Of a stretch of 64,000 nucleotides of DNA, positions 17,294 through 26,606 are shown in pieces (positions within the stretch are counted from its first letter, which is position 1; the number at the start of each line of letters is the position of its first letter). Location: positions 1,116,001 through 1,180,000 of the forward strand of contig NZ_OZ243890.1 in NCBI RefSeq assembly GCF_965213555.1, written 5' to 3'. A program made the position numbers and the translations under genes. The stretch is from Acuticoccus sp965213555 (GTDB lineage: Bacteria; Pseudomonadota; Alphaproteobacteria; Rhizobiales; Amorphaceae). Under the pieces are notes generated by a model. It saw nothing but the letters and a program-made list of their open reading frames with translations, had not been told where the DNA came from and made no database searches.

Positions 17294-18147
17294 CGAGCGG
17301 CCTCGGCGTCCAGCTTGGCGTGGCGCGAGCCGGTGCCGAGGTAGGCCTCGATGACGGCGTCGTTCGCCATGATCTCCTCCGCACGACCCTCGGCGAGGAC
17401 GGCGCCCTCGGCCATCACGATGACCGGGTCGCAGAGCCGCGCGATGAAGTCCATGTCGTGCTCGATGACGCAGAAGGTGTAGCCGCGCTCGGCATGCAGT
17501 CGGCGGATCGCGTCGGCGATGGTGGCGAGGAGCGTGCGGTTCACCCCGGCGCCGACCTCATCGAGGAAGACGACCTTCGCGTCCACCATCATGGTGCGGC
17601 CGAGCTCGAGGAGCTTCTTCTGGCCGCCGGAGAGGTTCTGTGCCCGCTCGTCGGCAAGGTGCGAGAGCGTGAGGAAGTCGAGCACCTCGTCCGCCTTGGC
17701 GCGCAGCTCCGCCTCGCGGGCAGCGACGCGGCCGGAGCGGAACCAGGCGTCGACGAGGTTCTCGCCGGGCTGCCCATGCGGCACCATCATGAGGTTCTCG
17801 CGCACCGGCAGCGAGGCGAACTCGCGGGCGAGCTGGAAGGTGCGCAGGAGGCCGCGCTCGAAGAGCTCGTGGGGCGCGAGGCCGGTCACGTCCTCCCCGT
17901 CGAGGAGGACGCTGCCCGACGTCGGCGCGTAGAGCCCCGCAATGACGTTGAACAGGGTGGACTTGCCGGCCCCGTTCGGTCCGATCAGCCCGGTGATCGT
18001 GCCACGCGCGATGTCGAGCGACACGTCGTCGACCGCGTGGATGCCGCCGAACCACTTGCTGAGCGAGCGGACGGCGACCATCGGGCCGCCGGCGCACTTA
18101 GCATGGCCGCCGGACGCGGGGGCGTCCGGCGAGGTCGCGTCGATCAA
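17290..18147 (-). CDS. livG: Liv-type ABC transporter ATP-binding protein (LivG)
   Basis: An ATPase with Walker A IGPNGAGKST, signature LSGGQKKLLELGRTM, Walker B VVFLDEV and IEHDMDFI. The C-terminal extension GRAEEIMANDAVIEAYLGTG is the LivG type. The start is uncertain: a TTG at 18147 overlaps the livJ stop by 4 bases, giving 285 residues, while an ATG at 18081 gives the usual N-terminus MVAVRSLSKWFGG. Confidence 0.92.
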   Translation of the reverse strand: MIDATSPDAPASGGHAKCAGGPMVAVRSLSKWFGGIHAVDDVSLDIARGTITGLIGPNGAGKSTLFNVIAGLYAPTSGSVLLDGEDVTGLAPHELFERGLLRTFQLAREFASLPVRENLMMVPHGQPGENLVDAWFRSGRVAAREAELRAKADEVLDFLTLSHLADERAQNLSGGQKKLLELGRTMMVDAKVVFLDEVGAGVNRTLLATIADAIRRLHAERGYTFCVIEHDMDFIARLCDPVIVMAEGAVLAEGRAEEIMANDAVIEAYLGTGSRHAKLDAEAAR

Positions 18148-19340
18148 CGATACTGCACCGTCTCGATGCTGCCGTCGCTGATCTCGATCTCGCGGAAGGA
18201 GCCGGCGCTCTCGCCGCCCTCGACGAGCTCCACCGCGGTGGCGCCCACGTAGTCGACGTCGCCGCCATCCGCGATGATCTCGAGTGCTCGGCCGAGCTCG
18301 CCTGGGAGGATTTCCTCGCCCGGCGCGTTGGCGACCTCGGAAACGGCGACCTTGTACTCGGACGGGTTCGTGGACCCCGCCTTCTGCATGGCGAGGAGCA
18401 TCAGCGCGGCCGCGTCGTAGGCCTCGGGGGCGTAGACGCCGGTCTCGTTGCCGGCCTCCTCGGCAAGCGAGGTGAAGACCTGCGCACCCTCCGAGTCGGA
18501 GCCGGGCAGCACGCCGTAGGAGCCGTCGAGCGGATCGCCGATCGCCTCGACGAGCGCCTCGCCCACCATGCCGTCCGGCAGGAAGAAGGTCTCGAACGCG
18601 CCGGAGTCGAGGGAGGCCTGGATGATGCCGCGGCCGCCCTGGTCGAGGTAGCCGGCGACGATCAGGATCTCGCCGCCCGCCGCGGCGAGGGCGGCGACCT
18701 CGGCGGAGTAGTCGCCCTTGCCGTCCTCGTGGGGTGCGTTGATCGTGATCGTCCCGCCCGCCGCCTCGAACGCCGCGGCGATGGAGTCCGACAGCCCCTT
18801 GCCGTAGTCGTTGTTGGTGAAGGTAAGGGCCGCCTCAGACACGCCCTTCTCGGTCAGGATGTCGGCGATGATCTCGCCCTGCCGCGAGTCGGACGGCGCG
18901 GTGCGGAAGAACAGCCCGTCGTCCTCCACCGTGGAGAGCGCCGGCGAGGTCGCCGACGGCGAGATCATGACGACGCCGTTCGGCAGCGCGACGTTGGACA
19001 GCACCGCGCCGGTCACGCCCGAGCACATGGCGCCCATGATGCCGTCGACGCCGTCGGACGTCACAAGCCGCTCGGCCGCCGCGGTCGCCGCGCCCGCGTC
19101 GATGCAGGTGTCGTCGCCGCGCACCGTCGTCACCGTCGCGCCGCCCATGAAGTTGCCGGACTGGTTGACCTCCTCCACGGCGAGCTCCGCGCCGGCCGCG
19201 ATCGCCGGCGACAGGCTCTCGAGCGGCCCGGTGAAGCCCAGCATGATGCCGAGCGTCGCGCCCTCGTCCTGCGCGAGCGCCGGGGCGGCGAGGGTGAGGG
19301 CTGCGGCGCCTGCGAGCGCCAATGCGGTGCGCGTCATCAT
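18144..19340 (-). CDS. Liv-type ABC transporter substrate-binding protein
   Basis: A 398-residue periplasmic binding protein of the LivJ/type-1 fold family. The Sec signal peptide is clear (MTRTALALAGAAALTLAAPALAQ, cleavage after ALA). The family opening LGIMLGFTGPLESLSPAIAAG and the central AALTFTNNDYGKGLSDSI are visible. GGAGG lies just upstream; two adjacent ATGs (19340 and 19337) are possible, the second with better spacing. It heads the livJ-G-F-H-M operon. The ligand may be an amino acid, amide or other small polar molecule and cannot be told. Confidence 0.92.
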   Translation of the reverse strand: MMTRTALALAGAAALTLAAPALAQDEGATLGIMLGFTGPLESLSPAIAAGAELAVEEVNQSGNFMGGATVTTVRGDDTCIDAGAATAAAERLVTSDGVDGIMGAMCSGVTGAVLSNVALPNGVVMISPSATSPALSTVEDDGLFFRTAPSDSRQGEIIADILTEKGVSEAALTFTNNDYGKGLSDSIAAAFEAAGGTITINAPHEDGKGDYSAEVAALAAAGGEILIVAGYLDQGGRGIIQASLDSGAFETFFLPDGMVGEALVEAIGDPLDGSYGVLPGSDSEGAQVFTSLAEEAGNETGVYAPEAYDAAALMLLAMQKAGSTNPSEYKVAVSEVANAPGEEILPGELGRALEIIADGGDVDYVGATAVELVEGGESAGSFREIEISDGSIETVQYR

Positions 19341-19481
19341 ATCCTCCTTCGTTGCGTCTTTGCGCCAAGCCTGACCACACGGGTGGGCCCCTCGCAAGGG
19401 ATCACGCGTCGCGTTCGCCGAGCGCTTTGCTATAGGCGAGCGGCAAGGAACGCACCGACCTGGCCCGAGGAGCCGACCCGA

Positions 19482-20183
19482 ATGACCGACGACGCCCGCC
19501 GCACGCTCGAAGGCGTGTCCACCGCGACGATCACCACGATCCTCCTGAAGAGGGGGCTGCGCAACGTGTGGATGCGCGGCACGCGGCCGATCCGGACCGA
19601 GCAGCGCCGCGTCGTCGGCACCGCCTTCACGCTGCGCTTCGTGCCGGCGCGCGAGGACCTTGCGACGCCGGCCTCGTGGTCCTCGCCGCGGTCGACGCGC
19701 GCCGCCATCGAGACGATGCCCGAGGGGGTGGTCGTCGTCGTCGACGCGCGCGGCGTCACGAACGCCGGGGTCGGCGGCGACATCCTGTGCGCCCGCATGG
19801 CGGCGCGGGGCGTCGCCGGCCTCGTCACCGACGGCGTCGTCCGGGACGGCGCCGGCGTCCTGTCCACGGGCCTGCCGGTCTGGTCGGCCGGCGTCGCGGC
19901 GCCGCCGTCGGTCGCCGGGCTCGACTTCGTGGGCTGGGAGGAGCCCATCGGCTGCGGCGGCGTCGCGGTGTTCCCCGGCGACACCATCGTGGCGGACGAC
20001 GACGGCGCGGTGGTCATCCCCGCCGCGCTCCTCGCCGAAGTCCTCGCCGAGGCGCCCGAGCAGGAGCGCATGGAGGCCTGGATCATGGAGGAGGTCGGCC
20101 GCGGTGTCCCACTGCCCGGCCTCTACCCGATGAACGAGGAGACGCGCGCCCGCTACGAGGCGCACAAGTCGGGCGCCGCCTGA
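19482..20183 (+). CDS. RraA-family protein (aldolase/decarboxylase-like)
   Basis: A 233-residue protein of the RraA/HMG aldolase fold. The substrate and metal motif is visible in GGDILCARMAARGVAGLVTDGVVRD (a G-D-x-x-x then an R-D pair). Family members include 4-carboxy-4-hydroxy-2-oxoadipate aldolases and oxaloacetate decarboxylases, and RNase E regulators; this one is of the longer (~230 residue) type. GAGGAG precedes the start at 9 bases. It is divergent from the Liv operon 1, so it could belong with uptake of the same substrate; that is inference. Confidence 0.82.
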   Translation: MTDDARRTLEGVSTATITTILLKRGLRNVWMRGTRPIRTEQRRVVGTAFTLRFVPAREDLATPASWSSPRSTRAAIETMPEGVVVVVDARGVTNAGVGGDILCARMAARGVAGLVTDGVVRDGAGVLSTGLPVWSAGVAAPPSVAGLDFVGWEEPIGCGGVAVFPGDTIVADDDGAVVIPAALLAEVLAEAPEQERMEAWIMEEVGRGVPLPGLYPMNEETRARYEAHKSGAA

Positions 20184-20187
20184 CCCC

Positions 20188-20997
20188 TCAGACCGGGCAG
20201 TCGGCGGGGAAGTTCGGACGGCGCTTCTCGCGGTGCGCGGCGAGGCCCTCTCGCGCCTCCTCGCCGGCGAACCCCAGCATCTCGAGCGCGGTGGAGGCGT
20301 CGAACGCCGGACCCGCGCTCCTCAGCCAGTTGTTGAGCGCGTACTTGGTCCACCGGATCGCGCTCTGCGCGCCCATGGCGAGGTCGCTCGCGGTGCCGAG
20401 CGCGGTCTCCCACAGCGCGTCGTCGTCCACGCACAGGGAGACGAGGCCGATGCGCTCGGCCTCCTCGCCGCTCACCGGCTTGCAGGTGAGGAGGTAGTAC
20501 TTCGCCTTCGCCATGCCGCACAGGAGCGGCCAGATGATGACCGCCGCGTCGCCCGCCGCGACTCCGAGCCGCGTGTGGCCGTCGACGATCTTGGCGGAGC
20601 GCCCGGCGATGGAGATGTCGGCGAGGAGCCCCACCACGAGGCCGGCGCCCACCGCCGGTCCGTTGATCGCCGACACGATGGGCTTGGAGCAGTTCACGAT
20701 GTTGTAGACGAGATCCTTCGCCTCGCGCCACGTCTTCATCCGCATCGCTGGGTCGTTGGTCAGCGCCTCGACGAGCTTGAAGTCGCCGCCGGCGGAGAAC
20801 GCCTTGCCGGCCCCCGTGACCACGACGGCGGCGACGCCGGGGTCGGCGTCGATGGTGCGCCACACGTTGGTGAGCTCGGTGTGGGTCGCCTCGTCGATGG
20901 AGTTCAGCGAGGCCGGCTCGTCGAAGGTGATCGACAGCACGCGCTCGGCGGGGTGGTCGATCTTCAGCCTGGTGTACGCCGAGTAGCGGCTCGTCAT
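20188..20997 (-). CDS. Enoyl-CoA hydratase/isomerase family protein
   Basis: A 269-residue crotonase-fold protein. The two oxyanion-hole segments are visible: GAGKAFSAGGDFK (~62-74) and INGPAVGAGLVVGLLADISIAG (~112-133). The catalytic acidic residues of true hydratases are not obvious: the second site reads DGHTRLGVAAGDAA, with an aspartate where many hydratases have glutamate, so another crotonase reaction is possible. GGAGAG precedes the ATG. It converges on the RraA gene with a 4-base gap and is divergent from the acyl-CoA synthetase. Confidence 0.86.
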   Translation of the reverse strand: MTSRYSAYTRLKIDHPAERVLSITFDEPASLNSIDEATHTELTNVWRTIDADPGVAAVVVTGAGKAFSAGGDFKLVEALTNDPAMRMKTWREAKDLVYNIVNCSKPIVSAINGPAVGAGLVVGLLADISIAGRSAKIVDGHTRLGVAAGDAAVIIWPLLCGMAKAKYYLLTCKPVSGEEAERIGLVSLCVDDDALWETALGTASDLAMGAQSAIRWTKYALNNWLRSAGPAFDASTALEMLGFAGEEAREGLAAHREKRRPNFPADCPV

Positions 20998-21112
20998 GAC
21001 GGCTCTCCGGTTCGCGATGTGGGCTGGACCCTAGGCCGGCTGGCCCGCGCGTTCGAGTGGTGCTGGCCACGCCGAGGGTCCGCCGCTAGCCTCGCGGCAC
21101 GGGGAGGAGCCG

Positions 21113-23055
21113 ATGACGAGCGACATCGTGTGGACGCCCACCGAGGAGGACGTCGCGAGCGCCAACCTCACGGCGCTCGCGCAGCGGCTCGGCGCGCAGG
21201 GCTTCGACGCGCTCCACGAGGCCTCCGTGCGCGAGCCGGAGGCCTACTGGCGAGCGCTACTCGACCGGTGCAACTTCGTCTGGTCGAGGCCGTGGACGTC
21301 CTACGCGGACCTGTCCGACGGGCGGCCGTTCCCGCGCTTCTTCGAGGGCGGTGAGCTGAACTGGGTCGACACGGCGCTGCGCTGGGCGGACGATCCGGCA
21401 CGCCGTGATGCGCCCGCCGTCGTCGCCGAGCGCGAAGGCGGGTCCGCCGGCCGCCTCAGCTACGCGGAGCTGCGCCAGCGGGCACGGGCCCTCGCGACGG
21501 GGCTGAGGGAGCGCGGCATCGTGCGCGGCGACCGCGTGGGCCTCCTCATCGAGAACGGCGCGGAGGCCATGGTGACGCTCCTCGCGGTGAGCCACCTCGG
21601 AGCGATCGTCGTCCCGCTGTTCTCCGGCTTCGGCGCCGACGCCATCGCGGCGCGGCTCGGAGCATGCGGCGCGAAGGCCCTCGTCACCACCTCCGGGTTC
21701 GTGCGGCGCGGGCGGTTCGTCGATACGATCGCAACGGTCCGCGCCGCGCTTTCGCGGTTGCCGAGGCTGGAGCTCGTCGTCGTGGTCGGTGCGGACGGCG
21801 CCGCGCCGGACGGGTTCGCCGCGTGGGAGGACGTGCTCGGCGACCCCGATGCCGCGGGACCGGCCGAGCGCATGGCGCCAAGCGACCCATTCATGGTGGT
21901 CTACACCTCCGGCACGACGGGACGCCCGAAGGGCACGGTGCACACCCACGGCGGCTTCCCGCTCAAGGTGCTGAACGATGCGCACCTCGTCTTCGACCTT
22001 GACGCCGGCGACGTGTTCCTGTGGCCCGCCGACGTCGGCTGGGTGGCGGGGCCCATCACCATCGTCGCGAGCCTCGTGACGGGCGCGACGCTCGTCGCCT
22101 ACGACGGCGCGCCGGACGTGCCAGACTGGTCGCGCCTGTCCCGCCTCGTGGCCGCGCACGGCGTGACCCACCTCGGCGCGTCCCCCACCCTGGTGCGCGC
22201 GATGATGGCGAACGAGACGGCGCCATGGCGGGCGACACCTCGTCCACCCGCCTCCTCCTCGTCTCAGGGGAGACGATCGCGCCCGAGCCGTTCGCGTGGT
22301 TTCAGCAGAGCTTCGGCGGCGGGCGGGCGCCGCTCATCAACTACAGCGGCGGCACCGAGGCCTCGGGGGGCATCCTTGCCAACGTGGTCGTCAAGCCGAT
22401 CCGGGCGAGCGGCTTCTCCGCCGTCGTCCCCGGCATCCGCGCGGACGTCGTCGACGCAGCGGGGCGGCCGGTGCGCGGCGTGCCGGGCGAGCTCGCCGTC
22501 CTCGACCCCTTCGTCGGCATGACGCAGGGGTTCTGGCAGGACAACGAGCGCTACCTCGCCACGTACTGGGAGGCGATCCCGGATGTCTGGGTGCACGGCG
22601 ACCTTGCCCTGCGCGAGGACGACGGCACGGTGTTCCTGCTCGGCCGCTCCGACGACACCTTGATGATCGCCGGCAAGCGCGTCGGCCCCTCGGAGGTGGA
22701 GGAGGTCGCGACGAGCCTCGCCGAGGTCGAAGAGGCCGCCGCCATCGGCGTCGACGACGCGGCGAAGGGCGAGGCGCTCGTGGTGTTCGTCGTGCTTGCG
22801 GCGGGGGCGGACGGCGCGGGCTTGCGCGAGGCCATCATCGCTGCCGTGGTCCGGGACCTCGGCCGCCCGTTCGCCCCGAAGGAGGTGTTCGTGGTCGCCG
22901 ACCTGCCGCGCACGCGCAGCGGCAAGGTCATGCGCCGCGTCGTGCGAAGCGTCGCCACCGGACGGGACGCCGGCGACCTCTCCTCCCTCGCCAACCCGGA
23001 GGCGGTGGAGGAGATCCGCGCCGTCGTCGGCCTGCCCAGGGGCGCCGCGATGTGA
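21113..23055 (+). pseudogene. AMP-forming acyl-CoA synthetase, interrupted by a frameshift
   Basis: An adenylate-forming enzyme (acetyl-CoA synthetase-like) that would activate a carboxylic acid with ATP and CoA. The first ~370 residues are read in one frame: P-loop YTSGTTGRPKGTVHTHGG, then THLGASPTLVRAMMANETA. From about base 22,220 homology continues in the -1 frame: RLLLVSGETIAPEPF, INYSGGTEASGG, YWEAIPDVWVHGDLA, and the C-terminal lysine motif RTRSGKVMRR, ending with the stop at 23055. Restoring one base near 22220-22228 rejoins the two halves to ~647 residues. GGGGAGGAG precedes the ATG. Either a real pseudogene or an assembly error. Confidence 0.85.
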
Positions 23056-23086
23056 GCGCTTGACGCGGCAAGCCGTCGTGTCGCTT

Positions 23087-23953
23087 GTGACGGCATGGAC
23101 CGACGACCGGGCGCCACGAGCGACGCAGACCGTGCTGACCGAGGCGCTCGCGCTGCGCTACGGCGAGACCTTCGCGGTCGATCCCTCGACCCAGGGCCTC
23201 GACCGGCTCGCGGCCATGGCCGCGCGCGGCTCGCACCGCAAGTTCGCGGACCGCCCGGTGGACGCGGAGCTCCTGCGCCTCCTGTGCGCGGTCGCGTTCG
23301 CCGCGCCCACCAAGAGCGACCTGCAGCAGCGCGACGTGGTGATCGTCCGCGAGCCCGAGCTGCGCCGCGCGCTCGACGGCCTCGTCGCCGGGCAGGGGTG
23401 GGTGGCGCGCGCGCCCGTCCTTCTTGTGTTCTGCGGCAACAACCGGCGCCAGCGGCAGGTGCATGCGATGCGCGGCCTGCCGTTCGCCAACGACCACCTC
23501 GACGCGTTCTTCAACGCCGCCGTGGACGCCGGCATCGCGCTCGCTGCGTTCGTCACCGCCGCGGAGGCGGTCGGGCTCGGCGCCTGCCCGATCAGCGCGA
23601 TCCGCAACGAGGCGGCCGAGGTCGCGAGGCTCCTGGAGCTTCCGCGGCACGTCTTCCCCGTCGCCGGCCTCGGGGTCGGCTGGCCGGCGGGCGAGGCGAC
23701 GGTCGCGATGCGCCTCCCCACCGCCGTCACGGTCCACGAGGACCGCTTCGACGAGGCGGGCACCGAGGCCGCCATCGCCGCCTACGACGCGCGCCGCGAG
23801 GCGGCGCAGCCCTACACGACCCACCGCCTCGCCGAGCGCTACCCGGACCGCGCCGGCTACAGCTGGTCGGAGGACAAGGCGCGGCAGTACTCCGTCCCCG
23901 AGCGCGCGGGCTTCGGCGCCTTCGTGCGCGCCCACGGCTTCGACCTCACCTGA
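23087..23953 (+). CDS. Nitroreductase-family FMN oxidoreductase
   Basis: A ~288-residue flavoprotein of the nitroreductase fold, NfsA/FRP-like. The FMN-binding N-terminal motif RGSHRKFADRPVD and AAPTKSDLQQRDVVIV are visible, with a later GLGACPISAIRNE and VAGLGVGWPAG. Such enzymes reduce nitro groups, quinones or flavins with NAD(P)H. The start is uncertain: no ATG is near, and GTG at 23087, GTG at 23078 or TTG at 23060 are possible; I chose the one closest to the conserved domain. It follows the broken synthetase by ~30 bases and precedes the threonine synthase-like gene by 17. Confidence 0.83.
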   Translation: MTAWTDDRAPRATQTVLTEALALRYGETFAVDPSTQGLDRLAAMAARGSHRKFADRPVDAELLRLLCAVAFAAPTKSDLQQRDVVIVREPELRRALDGLVAGQGWVARAPVLLVFCGNNRRQRQVHAMRGLPFANDHLDAFFNAAVDAGIALAAFVTAAEAVGLGACPISAIRNEAAEVARLLELPRHVFPVAGLGVGWPAGEATVAMRLPTAVTVHEDRFDEAGTEAAIAAYDARREAAQPYTTHRLAERYPDRAGYSWSEDKARQYSVPERAGFGAFVRAHGFDLT

Positions 23954-23970
23954 CCCCTCGCGAGCCCTCG

Positions 23971-25197
23971 ATGACCAAGACCTTCGTCACGCACCTCGAG
24001 TGCTCCCTCACCGGGCAGCGCTACGAGGCTGGCCGCCCGCACGGCCTGTCCGACGCCGGGCGGCCGCTTCTGGTGCGCTACGACCTCGCGGCCATCGCGT
24101 CGCACTGGTCGAAGGAGGCGCTCGCTGCCTCGGACGCGCCCGGCCTCTGGCGCTACGCGCCGATGCTGCCGGTGGCCGACCCCGCTGACCGCGTGTCGCT
24201 GGGTGAGGTGATGACGCCCATCGTGGCGCTGGATCGCTCCGCCGCGGCGCTGGGGGCGCGGCCGGGCCGCGTGCTCGTCAAGGACGAGGGGCGGCTGCCG
24301 ACCGGCTCGTTCAAGGCGCGCGGCCTGTGCCTCGCGGTGTCGATGGCGAAGGCGTTCGGCCTCACCCACCTTGCGATCCCGACGAACGGCAACGCGGGCG
24401 CCGCGCTCGCCGCCTACGCGAGCCGAGCCGGCATTCGCACCACGGTGTTCTGCCCGGACGACACGCCGGACATCAACGTGCGCGAGATCGCGGCGCAGGG
24501 GGCCGAGACGATCCTGGTCAACGGCCTGATCAACGACTGCGGGCGGATCGTCGGCGAGGGCAAGGGTCCGGTCGGCTGGTTCGACATCTCGACCCTCAAG
24601 GAGCCGTATCGGATCGAGGGCAAGAAGACGATGGGGCTGGAGCTCGCCGAGCAGCTCGGCTGGCGCCTGCCGGACGCGATCTTCTACCCGACCGGCGGCG
24701 GCACCGGCCTCATCGGCATGTGGAAGGCGTTCGCCGAGCTCGCCGAGATGGGCTGGATCGAAGGGCCGATGCCGAAGATGATCGCGGTGCAGGCCGAGGG
24801 CTGCGCGCCCATCGTCAAGGCGTGGGCGGCGGGCGAGGAGCACGCCCCGGTGTGGCCGGACGCGCGCACGGTGGCGGCGGGCATCCGCGTGCCGGTCGCG
24901 GTGGGCGACTTCCTCATCATCCGCGCGGTGCGCGAGTCGGGCGGCGTCGCGATGGCCGTCGCGGACGAGGACATCATGGCGATGCGCGACAGGATCGCCG
25001 CCGACGAGGGTTTCCTGCTCTGCCCCGAGGGCGCGGCCACCGCGGTCGCCTACAAGCGCGCCCTCGCGGACGGGATCGTGTCGGCGGACGACACGTGCGT
25101 CCTGTGGAACTGCGCGACGGGGCTGAAGTACAAGCTGCCGGCGGTGACGCGTTCGCTCGACAAGGGCCAGCCCGTCGACTACGCGGCCTTCGCCTGA
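23971..25197 (+). CDS. PLP-dependent threonine synthase-like enzyme
   Basis: A 408-residue fold-type II PLP enzyme. The Schiff-base lysine is in LPTGSFKARG (~residue 115), the serine/threonine-type substrate loop is PTNGNAGAALAAY, and the phosphate-binding glycine loop is PTGGGTGLIG. The opening (HLECSLTGQRYEA, PLLVRYDL) matches the short threonine synthase class, which converts O-phosphohomoserine to threonine. No thrA or thrB is nearby, so an alternative such as a threonine dehydratase-like or other beta-replacing lyase cannot be excluded. The ATG lies 17 bases after the nitroreductase stop. Confidence 0.85.
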   Translation: MTKTFVTHLECSLTGQRYEAGRPHGLSDAGRPLLVRYDLAAIASHWSKEALAASDAPGLWRYAPMLPVADPADRVSLGEVMTPIVALDRSAAALGARPGRVLVKDEGRLPTGSFKARGLCLAVSMAKAFGLTHLAIPTNGNAGAALAAYASRAGIRTTVFCPDDTPDINVREIAAQGAETILVNGLINDCGRIVGEGKGPVGWFDISTLKEPYRIEGKKTMGLELAEQLGWRLPDAIFYPTGGGTGLIGMWKAFAELAEMGWIEGPMPKMIAVQAEGCAPIVKAWAAGEEHAPVWPDARTVAAGIRVPVAVGDFLIIRAVRESGGVAMAVADEDIMAMRDRIAADEGFLLCPEGAATAVAYKRALADGIVSADDTCVLWNCATGLKYKLPAVTRSLDKGQPVDYAAFA

Positions 25198-25200
25198 GCC

Positions 25201-26439
25201 CTACTCGGCGGGCGCGGGGAGCGGGGCGGGCGCCGGAAGGCGTCCCGGCAGCGTGGCGACGGCGGCGAGGATCACCGCGGCCGACACCGCGAGGATGACG
25301 AACAGCCGGTCGAAGCCCCAGGTGTCGTAGACGAACGAGACGAACGGCAACGCCGCCGCGAACACGGAGAAGCCCACCACGTAGCGCGCGCCGTAGATGC
25401 GCGCCCGCGCCGGCCCGTGCGCGACCTTGCCGATCATGAAGTCGTTGATGGGCACCTGCCCGAACGTGCCGAGCATGAAGCCGAGCGCGACGGCGAGCGC
25501 GGCGAGGTCCGTCAGCCCCGGCATCGCCGCGAAGCACACGAGTGAAAGGCACGCCACGGTCATGTAGATGGCGCGCGGCCCGTAGCGGTCGAGCGTCGCA
25601 CCGACGATGAGCTGCGCCACCGAGGCGACGGCGAACACGATGAACACCAGCGAGCCGATGACGCTCGCCGTCTCGCCCGGAAGCGCAGTGGACCCGGCGA
25701 TCCACTCGGCGAGCCCGCCCATGCGCTCGTCGAAGATCTTCGGCAGCGCGAAGCTCGTCGATTGGAAGATCAGCGAGCCGACCGCTGTGGTGAGGAAGGC
25801 GACCGCCGTCACGCGCACGACGAGGCCGCGGTGCACCGCGCCGACCGCCGGCGCCGGCGCCGGCGCCTTCGGCCGGCGGTCCTCCCCGATCGCCTCGCGG
25901 CGCAGGGCGAGGTAGGCGATCCCCGCTGCGACCGAGACGACGCCCGGCAAGACGAAGGCGGCGCGCCAGCCGCTGGAGTCGATGAGCCAGCCGGTGACGA
26001 GCGCAGCGCTCGCCACGCCGAGGTTGCCCCAGACGCCGTTCATTGCGATTCGCATGCCGACGTTCTTCCAGCGCGAGACCAGGATGGCGAGCCCGACCGG
26101 GTGGTAGATCGCCGCGAACACGCCGACGGCGAACAGCCCCACCGCCATCTGGAGCGGCGTCGCTGCGAAGCTCGTGGCGATCGAGGCGAGCCCGATGCCG
26201 ACGAAGAAGATCACCATCATCCCGTCCCGGCTCCACTTGTCGGCGAGCCAGCCGGCGGGGAGCGCGAACACGCCGAACGCGAAGAAGCCGGGCGTCGCGT
26301 AGAGCAGCAGCGCGTCGTAGCCGACGTCCCACTCGCGCCAGAGGACGAGCGCGGCGACGGTGGCGAACACCAGCGTCAGGTAGTGGTCGAGGAAGTGACC
26401 GAGGTTGAGCAGCAGGAAGTAGGCGTTGTCGCGCGTCAT
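25201..26439 (-). CDS. MFS transporter
   Basis: A ~412-residue major facilitator carrier with twelve predicted helices. The start at 26439 (MTRDNAYFLLLNLGHFLDHY) gives the first helix directly; the frame is open a further 17 codons. The loop-2 signature is visible as GWLADKWSRDGM. A proline/alanine-rich cytoplasmic linker (KAPAPAPAVG) separates the halves. The H-F-L-D-H-Y opening is like that of fosmidomycin resistance/Fsr-type carriers, but this is weak. It is convergent with the threonine synthase-like gene (3-base gap) and divergent from the sdh-like operon. Confidence 0.87.
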   Translation of the reverse strand: MTRDNAYFLLLNLGHFLDHYLTLVFATVAALVLWREWDVGYDALLLYATPGFFAFGVFALPAGWLADKWSRDGMMVIFFVGIGLASIATSFAATPLQMAVGLFAVGVFAAIYHPVGLAILVSRWKNVGMRIAMNGVWGNLGVASAALVTGWLIDSSGWRAAFVLPGVVSVAAGIAYLALRREAIGEDRRPKAPAPAPAVGAVHRGLVVRVTAVAFLTTAVGSLIFQSTSFALPKIFDERMGGLAEWIAGSTALPGETASVIGSLVFIVFAVASVAQLIVGATLDRYGPRAIYMTVACLSLVCFAAMPGLTDLAALAVALGFMLGTFGQVPINDFMIGKVAHGPARARIYGARYVVGFSVFAAALPFVSFVYDTWGFDRLFVILAVSAAVILAAVATLPGRLPAPAPLPAPAE

Positions 26440-26518
26440 GGGGGCCTCGAACGCCCCAGTTTCGGGCGCTGGCCGGACCATACGCCCCAACGGCGCGCAG
26501 CACCAACCGGCGAGCGTC

Positions 26519-26533
26519 GTAAGGTCAGCTTAC
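26519..26533. promoter_or_regulatory. Inverted repeat in the MFS/sdh-like intergenic region
   Basis: GTAAG at 26519-26523 and CTTAC at 26529-26533 are exact reverse complements separated by 5 bases. It lies 74 bases before the start of the Fe-S subunit gene in a divergent promoter region, which would suit a dimeric regulator. No dedicated regulator gene is adjacent. Confidence 0.35.
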
Positions 26534-26606
26534 ACGAAGGGATAGGACTTGGCCCTTCCCGGCAGCGTTGCTGACAGATAGTGTAGCACCTTCCCAAGGA
26601 GGCCGC

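Noticed and set aside
14262..17384. A 1040-residue minus-strand ORF spanning livM, livH, livF and part of livG
   Set aside because: Only its last 437 residues (LivM) look like protein; the rest is an off-frame shadow of the neighbouring genes, normal for GC-rich DNA.
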